Below, one piece after another: positions 8,610-18,314 of a stretch of DNA of 46,338 bases; within the stretch, counting starts at the first letter, position 1, and every line of letters begins with the position of its first letter. This DNA is from Candidatus Aminicenantota bacterium (GTDB taxonomy: Bacteria > Acidobacteriota > Aminicenantia > S016-38), in contig JALXBI010000088.1 of the NCBI GenBank assembly GCA_026991555.1, positions 1 through 46,338 on the forward strand, written 5' to 3'. The notes beneath the pieces were generated by a model. It searched no databases. It was given only the letters and a program-made list of their open reading frames with translations, and was not told the origin of the DNA. A program made the translations under genes and the position numbers.

Positions 8610-11600
8610 ATGTACCTGCATTCAATACTGCTCAGCGGTTTTAAGACCTTTCCAGTAAGAACGCAAATTAAATTTCATCCAGGAATAACCTCCATAGTGG
8701 GGCCCAACGGTTCAGGGAAAAGCAACATAGTGGACGCAATACTGTGGGCTATGGGGGAAGGAAGGTCTTCTCTTCTCAGGGCCTCCAGGATGGAGGATGT
8801 GATTTTCAAGGGATCCTCTTCCCGCAGCGCCCTTTCCAGGGCTGAGGTTCTCCTGAATTTCGTCCAGGGAGAGGAAAGTTTAACCATAGGAAGAAGAATT
8901 TATCGGGAAGGAGATAGCGAGTTTCTCATAAACGGTTCGTCTGCCCGGTTGAGGGATGTTCAGGACAAGCTCAGGGAAATAGGGATAGAATCCAGGGAAT
9001 ATGTGGTTGTTGAACAGGGACAGGTGGAGACCTTCCTCAACATGAGCCCTCAGGAGAGACTCGTATTCCTGGAAGCCTTAGCCGGGGTTACCATGTTCAG
9101 GGAAAGAAAAAAGGAGGCCCTGCGAAATCTTATAAGGATTGAGGATAAACTATCCTTAGTTAAGATCAGGGAGGAGGAGATAAAACAGGCCTACGAAAGG
9201 ATAAAAGGTGAACTGGAGGTTCTGAAGAGCTACAGGGCTCTTACCCTGGAACTGGAGAAACTTTTCTCCACCCTTCTTTTGAAAAGGAGGGAGAAAATAA
9301 TCTCCTCCCTTTCGGATTTGAGCAGGCAGGAGGAAAAAATACAGGCCAAGCTCGTTAACCTCTCCAGCCAAAAAGAGGCCCTTCTGGGGAAAGCCAGGAA
9401 ATTAAGCGAGGCCAGGGCGGGTCTCCTTGAAAAGATTAATCTCATGGAGAGGGAAAGGGGGGAGGTAAAACAGGAAAGGGCTGAACTTTCCCCTGAAATA
9501 ATAAGCCTTACCGGAAGGCTCTCTTCCTTGGAGGAGAAACTGGAAGGAGCCCGGAGGAAAAAACAGGAGCTTTCCTCCAGGAAGGCTTTTCTCGAGAAAA
9601 GGATGGAGAAGCTCCGCAACCTCCTTGAAGATGAAAGGGAAAAATACCTGCAGCTTCACGAGAGGTTCCAGGAGGTTAAAGAAAAGCTAAGGCAGACAGA
9701 AGCCATGGTGGAGGCTATCAGGAAAGATTACTTGGAAAAATCAGGACTTTACAAGCAGAGGATTGCCCTGCAGGAAGAGAGGGAAAGAGAGCGAAATAGA
9801 AGGGAGAAAAGATTGAAGGAAGCCTTAAGGGAAAGGGAGAAGGTAAAGAAAAAAATCGAAGCCCTGGAGAAAAGGGTAGTGAAATTTCCATCAGGACTCT
9901 CCAAGATCATGGAGGAAATTTCAAGGCAAAGGGAGAAGTTGAGCGAAATCTCCAGGAGAAAATCCGTGGCAGAGGAGAAACTTAAGCAGGTAAGAAGGAC
10001 CCTGGATTTTCTTCAAAAGGCTGTTCAGGGAAAGAAACTGAAAAAAATAAGGATAAAGGAGGAGTTTTCGGACCTGGCAGAGATTTTATGGGAGAGGGAG
10101 CTTTCCGCAGAAATCCTGCAGGATGGGGAGCTTTCCCCTGGCCTTTACCTTATTGAAAAGAATTGGGAGAATGAGGATTTTAAAGAGCTCTCCGGAGCCG
10201 AAGTTCCCTTCCGGGATGCATTGTGGAGGCAGAGCTTCAGAGAGGCTATTGAGGCCTGGGAAAAGACAGGAAAACCGGTGGTTTTCCCGGAAGGGGTGAT
10301 TTTCCCGGAAGGGGTGCTCAGGATAAAGGGGCAGACCCCCGGAACCCTTTCCCTTTTAATTCAAATGGAAGAACTGGAAAGGGAGGCCAAAGGACTGGAA
10401 GAAGAAATAGAAAAATTAAAGGATGAAGAGAGGGAGCTTAAAAAGACGGTGGAGGAACTCGTCCATCGTGCTAAGGCCCTTGAAAGGCAGAAACTAAAGG
10501 CAGAGCAGGAGCAGAAAAGGATAGAGAAGGAAATTCACCGCCTGAGAGAAAAACTTTCAGCGTTGGACGCTGAAATAGAGAGGCTTTCAACCTATGAAGA
10601 GGAACCTGAAGAGGACCTCAGCTCCTTAGCCTCAGAGATTGAGACCTTAGAGGAGAGACTCCATAGCCTGGAAAAAAAGCTTTCAAAGGAGAGAGGGAAT
10701 TATTCGGAGGTTAACACGGAGCTTAAGGTTTCCAACAGGGAAATAGTCAGACTTGAGGAGGAGCTGGCAAATGCCGAAAAGAACCTGAAACGCACCCTCA
10801 GGGAAATAGAGGGCCTGGAAGGAAAAGCCTTCCACTTTGAGGAGGAAATTTCCCGTTTGAGAAAAAACCTTCAGGAACTTAGAGCAAGAGATAGGAAGCT
10901 GGGGGAGAAGGAGGAGAAATTGGGAAAGGAGATCTCCACCCTCCTGGGGGAAAACGGGGAGATAGAGAATAAGCTCAAGGGCGTTGATAGAAAAATTGAG
11001 CGGATAAGGGCAGAGGAGGAAAGGCTCAATGTGGAACTGGGGGAGGTTAAAGTAAAGATGAGCGAGCTTCGCGAAAGGTTGGAAGCGCTTAAAAGGGAAG
11101 CCATGGACAGGGTGGGAAAACCCCTCCTTTCCCTCCAGGTTCACTATGAGCTTTCCGAGGAGGAACTGAAGGAGAGAATCGCTGAGGTGGAGGAAAAAAG
11201 GGAAGCTCTGGGAGAGATAAACTTCAAAGCCGAGAGGGAGGAGAGCGAAATCAGGGAGCAACTGGAAGAAATCCAGATCCAGCGCAGGGACCTTGAGGAA
11301 AGCGTAAAAAAGGCGAAGGAAGCCCTCCTATCCATGGAAACCTCCTACAGGGAGAAAATAGAGAGGGCTTTTCTTGACCTTAAGGACGAATATTCCCGTT
11401 TGTTTTCAGCGGTGGCCGAAGGGGAGGCCCTGATGGAATTCAGGGAAGGGCTCCATGTCAGCGTGAGATTCAAGGGCAAGAATTTTCAACCCTTATCCAT
11501 GCTTTCCGGGGGTGAAAGGGCCCTGGCTTCCCTGCTTTTCTATATTGCCCTTTTCCGTATAAAACCTGCTCCTTTCTTAGTTCTGGATGAGGTTGACGCT

Positions 11601-11798
11601 CCCCTTGACCTTCCCAATGTGCAAAAATTGATAAACCTGATAAAGGAGCTCAGGAAGGATACCCAGGTGATAATAATAACCCACAATCCTGCCACTGCCC
11701 GGCATGCGGATTTCATCTACGGGATAAGCATGCCGGAAGACGGAACATCCAGAGTTTATTCCATGCGGGCTGAGGAGCTTTTCAATTCCACGGGATAA
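8610..11798 (+). CDS. smc: Chromosome segregation SMC ATPase
   Basis: GPNGSGKSNIVDAILWAMGEG Walker A, long coiled coils, LSGGERALASLLFYIALFRIKPAPFLVLDEVDAPLD. Confidence 0.93.
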   Translation: MYLHSILLSGFKTFPVRTQIKFHPGITSIVGPNGSGKSNIVDAILWAMGEGRSSLLRASRMEDVIFKGSSSRSALSRAEVLLNFVQGEESLTIGRRIYREGDSEFLINGSSARLRDVQDKLREIGIESREYVVVEQGQVETFLNMSPQERLVFLEALAGVTMFRERKKEALRNLIRIEDKLSLVKIREEEIKQAYERIKGELEVLKSYRALTLELEKLFSTLLLKRREKIISSLSDLSRQEEKIQAKLVNLSSQKEALLGKARKLSEARAGLLEKINLMERERGEVKQERAELSPEIISLTGRLSSLEEKLEGARRKKQELSSRKAFLEKRMEKLRNLLEDEREKYLQLHERFQEVKEKLRQTEAMVEAIRKDYLEKSGLYKQRIALQEERERERNRREKRLKEALREREKVKKKIEALEKRVVKFPSGLSKIMEEISRQREKLSEISRRKSVAEEKLKQVRRTLDFLQKAVQGKKLKKIRIKEEFSDLAEILWERELSAEILQDGELSPGLYLIEKNWENEDFKELSGAEVPFRDALWRQSFREAIEAWEKTGKPVVFPEGVIFPEGVLRIKGQTPGTLSLLIQMEELEREAKGLEEEIEKLKDEERELKKTVEELVHRAKALERQKLKAEQEQKRIEKEIHRLREKLSALDAEIERLSTYEEEPEEDLSSLASEIETLEERLHSLEKKLSKERGNYSEVNTELKVSNREIVRLEEELANAEKNLKRTLREIEGLEGKAFHFEEEISRLRKNLQELRARDRKLGEKEEKLGKEISTLLGENGEIENKLKGVDRKIERIRAEEERLNVELGEVKVKMSELRERLEALKREAMDRVGKPLLSLQVHYELSEEELKERIAEVEEKREALGEINFKAEREESEIREQLEEIQIQRRDLEESVKKAKEALLSMETSYREKIERAFLDLKDEYSRLFSAVAEGEALMEFREGLHVSVRFKGKNFQPLSMLSGGERALASLLFYIALFRIKPAPFLVLDEVDAPLDLPNVQKLINLIKELRKDTQVIIITHNPATARHADFIYGISMPEDGTSRVYSMRAEELFNSTG

Positions 11799-11854
11799 CC
11801 CCATCTTGAAGGTAAATCGCCCCTTTATTTTTGAGGCTGAGTTATAATTTTCCC

Positions 11855-13942
11855 GTGCTGAGGAAAAAGGTCCTTATCTCCGCCGGGGTAATTTTAGGGG
11901 TATTCGTTCTCCTTTTTGCGGTGGAGGTCTACATATCCAGAATTTCCCCATCGGCAGGTCCTTCAGAAACCCTCCTCCTTTTCTTCCTCTGGAACATCGT
12001 AATTATTCTCTTTTTAGTTCTCGCCTTCGTCTTAGGGCGAAATTTTCTGAAGCTCTATCTGGAACGGCGAAGAATGGTGCTTGGGGCCAAGCTCAAAACG
12101 AAATTGGTCATGTTCTTTTTCCTTTTTACCCTGGTTCCCACCATCATGATTTTCTTTTTTGCTTCGGACATAATAGGAAGGTCTGTGGAAAGCTGGTTTC
12201 AAACCCCTATGGATAGCATAATGAGGGATATAGAGGAACTTTCCCAGGAATTTTACGAAAGCTGGAAGCCCCACCTTCTCCATTACGCAAAATTGATAGG
12301 AAAAGAAATCAAGGGCGAGGAGGACTTTAAAACCCTCTTTTCCATGGTAAGGTCAAGGATGATAGAATACAACATTGACCTTGTGGGGATTTACTCCGGG
12401 GAAAACGAGGTTTTTACCCTGATAAACCCTTCCCTTCCCCTCCATGCCTACAGGGACCTCCCTCCCCTTACCCTGAAGAAGGGCATGATAGGAGAGGCAG
12501 GATGCGTGGTGGACCCCATGGAAAAGGGGGACTTAATAAGATGCGTGGCCCCCGGGAGCAGGGGTGGATACCTGGTGGTAGTGGGGAAATTCGTCCCCCA
12601 GAGCGTTTCCCGTAAGGTAGCCCTGCTTAAATCCGTGGTTACCCGATACCGGGAGGTAAAACTCCTGAGAAATCCCATGAAAACCACTTACATACTTTTC
12701 CTCCTTCTTCTTTCCCTCCTTATCTTGTTCTCCGCTTCCTGGGTGGGAATCCAGATAGCCAAGAACATAACAAAACCCGTGGAGGAGCTTCTCTCTGCCA
12801 CAGAGCGGCTTTCCAGGGGGGATTTTTCCGTAAGGGTTAAACCCAGGGGGGAGGACGAAATGGGGCTTCTTGTTCAGGCCTTTAACAGGATGGTGGAGGA
12901 GCTAAGGAGGCAAAGGGAAGAGATAGAGGCAAGGAAGAATTATATCGAGGTCCTTTTAGATGCCATTAACCCAGGGGTCATAGGGATTTCTAAAGACGGG
13001 AGGATAATATCCGCAAATCCCTCGGCTGTTTCCCTTCTTGGCCTTGAGGGGAAAATTGGCCTGCCCATAAGGGAGGCTATAGGGGAGCCAGAGCTGGTAA
13101 AGATTCTTCAGGAAGGAATAGAAAAGGGCCAGCCCTTAGAATCCATGGAAGTGGTCCTGAACATAGGGGGAAGCTCAAAGCACATACTTTTGAATTTCGT
13201 TCCCATAAGGAGGGAGAAGGAAATCCATGGATACATAGCAGTGCTGGAGGACATAACTGCCATAGTGAATACCCAGAAAATGGAGGTATGGAGGGAGGTT
13301 GCCCGAAGGATTGCCCACGAGATAAAGAACCCGCTTACACCCATAACCCTGTCTGCCCAGAGGATTATGACCAAGATAAGGTCAGGGAAATTTTCGCCAG
13401 AGGAAATAGAGAAGGAAGCAAAGAGGATATTATCCGAGACCGTTACCATAAAAACCTTAGCAGAGGATTTTTCCCAGATAGCCAGGATGCCCCAGATGAG
13501 AAAGATTCCCTATTCCCTGAAAAAACTCCTTCTCGAACTTTACGATTCCTACCGGGCCACATATCCTGATATAGAATTTTCCTTGAAAATACCCGAGGAC
13601 TTTCCAGAAACCCTTTATTTTGACCCGGATCAGATAAAAAGGGCTATAAGGAACCTACTTAACAACGCCGTGGAGGCGGTGGGGAAAGGGGACAGGATAA
13701 GCATAGAAGCAGAGGCGGACTTAGAAAGAGGAATCTGGCGGGTTATAATATCCGACACTGGCCCTGGAATAGCGGACGAGGATAAAACCAAAATCTTCAC
13801 CCCCTATTTTTCCAGAAAAAAAGGGGGAACAGGGCTGGGACTCTCCATTGCCATGAACATAATAAGGGAGCATAACGGGAGCATTTATGTTAAGGACAAC
13901 CATCCTAAGGGAGCCAAGTTCGTAGTGGAGGTGGCAATTTGA
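11855..13942 (+). CDS. NtrY-like transmembrane sensor histidine kinase (HAMP, PAS)
   Basis: TM segments, HAMP, REVARRIAHEIKNPLTPI H-box, GTGLGLSIAMNIIREHNG. The longer start at 11831 would place a TATAAT inside the CDS; GTG 11855 preferred. Confidence 0.85.
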   Translation: MLRKKVLISAGVILGVFVLLFAVEVYISRISPSAGPSETLLLFFLWNIVIILFLVLAFVLGRNFLKLYLERRRMVLGAKLKTKLVMFFFLFTLVPTIMIFFFASDIIGRSVESWFQTPMDSIMRDIEELSQEFYESWKPHLLHYAKLIGKEIKGEEDFKTLFSMVRSRMIEYNIDLVGIYSGENEVFTLINPSLPLHAYRDLPPLTLKKGMIGEAGCVVDPMEKGDLIRCVAPGSRGGYLVVVGKFVPQSVSRKVALLKSVVTRYREVKLLRNPMKTTYILFLLLLSLLILFSASWVGIQIAKNITKPVEELLSATERLSRGDFSVRVKPRGEDEMGLLVQAFNRMVEELRRQREEIEARKNYIEVLLDAINPGVIGISKDGRIISANPSAVSLLGLEGKIGLPIREAIGEPELVKILQEGIEKGQPLESMEVVLNIGGSSKHILLNFVPIRREKEIHGYIAVLEDITAIVNTQKMEVWREVARRIAHEIKNPLTPITLSAQRIMTKIRSGKFSPEEIEKEAKRILSETVTIKTLAEDFSQIARMPQMRKIPYSLKKLLLELYDSYRATYPDIEFSLKIPEDFPETLYFDPDQIKRAIRNLLNNAVEAVGKGDRISIEAEADLERGIWRVIISDTGPGIADEDKTKIFTPYFSRKKGGTGLGLSIAMNIIREHNGSIYVKDNHPKGAKFVVEVAI

Positions 13943-15303
13943 AGAGGGGAAAGATTTTAGTGGTGGACGACGAGGAGCAGATCAGGGAACTGGTGAAGGA
14001 AATCCTGGAGGATGAGGGCTTCCAGGTGGAGGTTGCGGAAAGCGGTGAGGAGGCCCTTGCCCTTCTTGAAGGGAAGAACTACGACCTGGTTTTTCTGGAC
14101 ATATGGCTTCCGGGAATAGACGGAATGGAGGTTCTCAAAAGAATTCTGGATGGGCCTTCCCCTCCCCATGTGGTGATGATATCCGGACACGGAACCATAT
14201 CCACGGCGGTGGAGGCCATAAAAATTGGGGCATACGATTTTATAGAAAAACCCCTTTCCATGGAGAGGCTCATAGTGGTGGCAAGAAACGCGGTGAGGGA
14301 AAGGAGGCTGAGGGAGGAACACGAGATTCTCCTGGGTGCCAAGGAGGAGGTAAGGTTCGTGGGGGAAAGCAGGGCCACCAAGGAGATTCTCCGCTTGGTG
14401 GAGGAGCTGGCACCCACGGACAGCACGGTTCTCATAACCGGGGAAACCGGAACAGGGAAGGAGTTAATAGCCCGTCTTATCCACGAGCGGAGTCCAAGGG
14501 CAAGGGGAAGGTTCGTTCCCCTGAACTGCTCCGCTATCCCCGAGGACCTCATGGAAAGCGAGCTCTTCGGTTATGTGAAAGGGGCCTTTACCAATGCGGT
14601 CTCCAACAAGAAGGGAAAACTCCAGATGGCAGATGGAGGAACCCTCTTTTTGGATGAGATAGGGGACATGAGCCTGAGGATTCAGGCGAAAATACTCAGG
14701 GTAATAGAGGAGCAGCGTTTTGAGCCCTTGGGTTCTACAAGGGCTGTGGAAATAGATACCAGGTTCGTGGCAGCCACCAACAAGAACCTGGAGGAGGAGG
14801 TAAGAAGGGGAAACTTTCGCAGGGACCTTTTCTACAGGATAAATGTTCTTCCCATCCACATCCCTCCTCTGAGGGAAAGGAAGGAGGACATAATCCCCAT
14901 CGCCAGATATTATCTTGAGAAATTTTCGGTCAAATACAACAAACCGGATTTGAGCTTTTCACCATCGGCGGAAAGGGCCCTGATTTCCCATCCCTGGTAC
15001 GGAAATGTAAGGGAACTGAAGAACGCCGTAGAGCGGGCAGTAATAATGAAAAGGGAAGGAAGGGAGATAACCGCCGAGGATCTCAACCTCCGGCCAGGGA
15101 GAGAGGAGGAGAGGTTCTTTTCCATTTCCTCCCTTCAGGGGGCCATAAAGGCCTTTGAGAGGGAATTCCTGAAAAGAAAACTCAAGGAATTCGGCTGGAA
15201 TGTGAGCCGCACTGCCGAGGCCTTGGGGCTTGACCGCTCCAGCCTCCATCGCAAAATGAAACAATACGGAATAGAAAAGGAGAGGGAAAATGGTGAAAGT
15301 TAG
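13939..15303 (+). CDS. NtrX/NtrC-family sigma-54-type response regulator
   Basis: Receiver DLVFLDIWLPG, AAA+ GETGTGKELIARLIHE, GAFTNA, FLDEIGDM, Fis-type HTH at C-terminus. Confidence 0.9.
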   Translation: MKRGKILVVDDEEQIRELVKEILEDEGFQVEVAESGEEALALLEGKNYDLVFLDIWLPGIDGMEVLKRILDGPSPPHVVMISGHGTISTAVEAIKIGAYDFIEKPLSMERLIVVARNAVRERRLREEHEILLGAKEEVRFVGESRATKEILRLVEELAPTDSTVLITGETGTGKELIARLIHERSPRARGRFVPLNCSAIPEDLMESELFGYVKGAFTNAVSNKKGKLQMADGGTLFLDEIGDMSLRIQAKILRVIEEQRFEPLGSTRAVEIDTRFVAATNKNLEEEVRRGNFRRDLFYRINVLPIHIPPLRERKEDIIPIARYYLEKFSVKYNKPDLSFSPSAERALISHPWYGNVRELKNAVERAVIMKREGREITAEDLNLRPGREEERFFSISSLQGAIKAFEREFLKRKLKEFGWNVSRTAEALGLDRSSLHRKMKQYGIEKERENGES

Positions 15304-16705
15304 GTTTGCCCCTTCCCCTACAGGCCATCTCCATGTGGGAGGAGCAAGAACCGCCCTTTTTAACTGGCTTTTTGCCAGAAAAAATTCGGGAAAATTCGTC
15401 CTTAGGATTGAGGACACTGATCTCCAGCGCTCAAGCCAGGAGATGAGCTTTGAGATCCTGAATGCCCTGAGGTGGCTCCGCTTAGAGTGGGATGAAGGAC
15501 CCTTTTACCAGAGCAAAAGGCTTCATCTTTACCGGAGAATGGCAGAAAGGCTGGTGGAGGAAGGGAAGGCCTATTATTGCTACTGCACCAAGGAGGAAAT
15601 AGAGGAAAGAAGAAAGGCCTCTGGGAAGGGAAGGGCATGGAAATACGACCGAAGGTGCCTCCATCTTACGGAAGAGGAAAGGAAAAAATTTGAGGAAGAG
15701 GCAAGACCCAAGGCCATAAGATTTCTCGTTCCAGAAGGTATGACAGAATTTGAGGACCTGATCTTGGGCAAGGTCTCTGTTAAAAATCAGGATATAGAGG
15801 ACTTCGTCCTTCTAAAATCCGACGGTTATCCCACCTATCACCTTTCGGTGGTGGTGGACGACCATCTAATGAAAATAACCCATGTTATAAGGGGAGCTGA
15901 CCACATTTACAACACCCCAAAACAGATTCTCCTTTATAAAGCCTTGGGATGGGAGCCTCCCCTTTTCGCCCATCTTCCCCTTATCCTTGGGCCTGACAGG
16001 AAAAAACTCAGTAAAAGGCACGGGGAAACCTCCGTTCTTGCTTTTAAACAAAAGGGAATTACCTCCTTGGCCATGGTTAATTTCCTGGCCCAGCTTAGCT
16101 GGTCCCCTGGAGAAGACAGGGATTTTTACACCATGGAAGAGCTGGTGGAGAGGTTTTCCCTGGAAAAGGTGAAGAAGTCCAATCCTGTTTTTGACCTTGA
16201 CAAGCTGGCCTGGCTCAACTCAAGGATAATTTCCTCCATGAAACCTGAGGATTTATGGGAAGAGGTTCTGCCCTTCCTGGAGGAGAAAATCCGCAAAAGG
16301 GCAGAGGAGAGAAAGGAATGGGTTTTCAGGGTTTTGAACCTCATAAAGGAAAGGTCCAGGGACCTCCGGGAAGTTGGGGAAAAACTTGAAAGGTATTTAG
16401 TAAGGGATTTTCAGTATAAAGAAGATGCCCTCAAAAAACACTGGAAGCCAGGAGCAAAGGAGGGGCTGAGGAGGCTCCTTGAGGAATACAGGGCTTTAGA
16501 GCCCTTCAATGCGCAAACCGCAGAAAGCTCCTTAAGGAACCTGGCAGAGGAGATGGGGGTCAAAGCAGCTTCCCTTATCCATCCCCTCAGGGTAGCCCTC
16601 CTTGGAGAGAGGGTCTCCCCTCCTATATTCGATGTGGTGGAGGTTCTGGGAAAGGATGAGGTGCTCCTGAGGATAGAAAGGGCCCTTGAGGAACTTCCAG
16701 ACTGA
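15290..16705 (+). CDS. gltX: Glutamyl-tRNA synthetase
   Basis: VRFAPSPTGHLHVGGARTALFNW (HIGH-type) and KLSKRHGE (KMSKS-type) motifs. Confidence 0.95.
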   Translation: MVKVRFAPSPTGHLHVGGARTALFNWLFARKNSGKFVLRIEDTDLQRSSQEMSFEILNALRWLRLEWDEGPFYQSKRLHLYRRMAERLVEEGKAYYCYCTKEEIEERRKASGKGRAWKYDRRCLHLTEEERKKFEEEARPKAIRFLVPEGMTEFEDLILGKVSVKNQDIEDFVLLKSDGYPTYHLSVVVDDHLMKITHVIRGADHIYNTPKQILLYKALGWEPPLFAHLPLILGPDRKKLSKRHGETSVLAFKQKGITSLAMVNFLAQLSWSPGEDRDFYTMEELVERFSLEKVKKSNPVFDLDKLAWLNSRIISSMKPEDLWEEVLPFLEEKIRKRAEERKEWVFRVLNLIKERSRDLREVGEKLERYLVRDFQYKEDALKKHWKPGAKEGLRRLLEEYRALEPFNAQTAESSLRNLAEEMGVKAASLIHPLRVALLGERVSPPIFDVVEVLGKDEVLLRIERALEELPD

Positions 16706-16708
16706 GCC

Positions 16709-16737
16709 TTGACTTGATTTAAGAGCTTCTTTAATAT
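16709..16737 (+). promoter_or_regulatory. Sigma-70-like promoter TTGACT-N17-TAATAT upstream of sucC
   Basis: Direct reading; followed by GGAGG SD and ATG 16758. Confidence 0.6.
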
Positions 16738-16757
16738 AACTGAAAGCGGAGGTTAAA

Positions 16758-18314
16758 ATGGCAAGGCTTTACGAATATCAGGGAAAGGAAATTCTCAAGG
16801 ATGTGGGAATTAAGGTTCCGGAGGGAAGGGTGGTGGAAAGCCCGGAGGAGGCAGCTAAGGCTGCCGAAGAGCTGGGAGGAGAGGTGGTGCTTAAAATTCA
16901 GGTTTGGCTTAAGGGAAGGGCCGAGATGGGCGGTGTTAAGTTCGCCTCCAGCCCTGACCAGGCCAAGGAGATGGCCGCTTCCCTCCTGGGAAAGAAGTTC
17001 AAGAACTTCGTGGTGGAGAAACTCTTAGTGGAGAGGAAACTAAACATCAAGGAGGAACTCTTTGCTGGAATAGTAATTGACGATTACGAAAAGAAACCCT
17101 TGGTGGTCTTTTCCGCCATAGGAGGAACCGGGATTGAGGAGATAGCTAAGGAACATCCTGAAGCCATATTAAAACACCATGTGGATGTTCTGGAGGGTTT
17201 TCCCGAATACAGGGCCAGGGGACTTCTTTCAAAAATGGGATTCAAGGGTAAGCTCCTGGTAAAGCTTTCCTCTACGCTGTCCAAGCTCTATCAGGCCTTC
17301 AGAAAATACGACGCCCGCTCCGCAGAGATAAACCCGCTGGTAATCACAGAGGAAGGGGATGTTTATGCCGCAGATACTCACATAACGGTTGACGATTATG
17401 CGGTTTACCGCCATCCTGAACTGGGAATAGAGATAGCCAGGGAATTTGACCGTCCGCCCACGGAGCTGGAGAAGATAGCCTACAAGGTGGAGGAAAACGA
17501 TTATCGCGGAACCTTTTATTTCTTCCAGATGGTAGAGAAGCCCAACCCCGACGAGAACTACATAGGTTTTCACGGGGCAGGGGGAGGGGGGTCCATGATG
17601 TCCATGGACGCGGTTTTGAACCGGGGATTTAAAATTGCCAACTTCACCGATACCAGCGGAAATCCACCGGCCTCCAAGGTTTACAGGGCTGCGAAGATAA
17701 TCCTCTCCCAGCCGGGGATAATAGGTTATTTCGCCTCGGGTTCAGGGGTGGCTTCCCAGGAACAGTTCAATTCCGCCAGGGGCTTGGTTAAGGCCTTTAT
17801 GGAGGAGCAAATAGAGATTCCTGCGGTTTTGAGGCTTGGGGGAAATTACGAGGAAAAGGCCATAGAGATTCTCCAGACCTTTTCAAAATTCATCCCCGCT
17901 GAAATTGAGGGATACGGAAGGGACGATTCTCCGGAGTTTTGCGCTGACAGGCTCAAGGAACTTGTGGAGAATGGAGGAAGGAAGGTCCACCGGGTAAGGC
18001 CCATGGAGGAATTTACCCCCCCTGAGAATGCCTATTCCTTTAAGACCCTTACCGGGGCCGTTTACATAGACCACAGCCTCTGCGTGAAATGCCAGGCAAA
18101 GCCCTGCGTGGATGCCTGCACCTACGGGGTTCTGAAATTTGAAGACGGAAAGCCGGTTTTAGCCATCTCAGAGGAGGAGGCTGCCAAGGGCAAATGCACC
18201 GAATGCTTGGCCTGTGAGCTGGCATGTTTCTTAGAGGGAAGCAAAGCCATAAAAATCCATCTGCCCATCCCTGGGCTTAAGGAATACAGGGAAAAGCTCT
18301 CCAAGGAGGGATAA
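16758..18314 (+). CDS. sucC: Succinyl-CoA synthetase beta subunit-like (ATP-grasp) fused to C-terminal 2[4Fe-4S] ferredoxin domain
   Basis: LYEYQGKEILKDVGIKVP..., GGGGSMMSMDAVL, then CVKCQAKPCVDAC and CTECLACELAC clusters. Confidence 0.85.
   Translation: MARLYEYQGKEILKDVGIKVPEGRVVESPEEAAKAAEELGGEVVLKIQVWLKGRAEMGGVKFASSPDQAKEMAASLLGKKFKNFVVEKLLVERKLNIKEELFAGIVIDDYEKKPLVVFSAIGGTGIEEIAKEHPEAILKHHVDVLEGFPEYRARGLLSKMGFKGKLLVKLSSTLSKLYQAFRKYDARSAEINPLVITEEGDVYAADTHITVDDYAVYRHPELGIEIAREFDRPPTELEKIAYKVEENDYRGTFYFFQMVEKPNPDENYIGFHGAGGGGSMMSMDAVLNRGFKIANFTDTSGNPPASKVYRAAKIILSQPGIIGYFASGSGVASQEQFNSARGLVKAFMEEQIEIPAVLRLGGNYEEKAIEILQTFSKFIPAEIEGYGRDDSPEFCADRLKELVENGGRKVHRVRPMEEFTPPENAYSFKTLTGAVYIDHSLCVKCQAKPCVDACTYGVLKFEDGKPVLAISEEEAAKGKCTECLACELACFLEGSKAIKIHLPIPGLKEYREKLSKEG

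Noticed and set aside
10683-11261. 192-aa and similar minus-strand ORFs opposite smc
   Set aside because: Shadow ORFs created by codon bias of the Glu/Lys-rich coiled coil (Leu/Phe/Pro-rich antisense); no independent support.
14079-14657. Antisense and alternate-frame ORFs across the NtrX-like gene
   Set aside because: The real frame has complete receiver/AAA+/HTH motifs; alternatives are compositionally odd.
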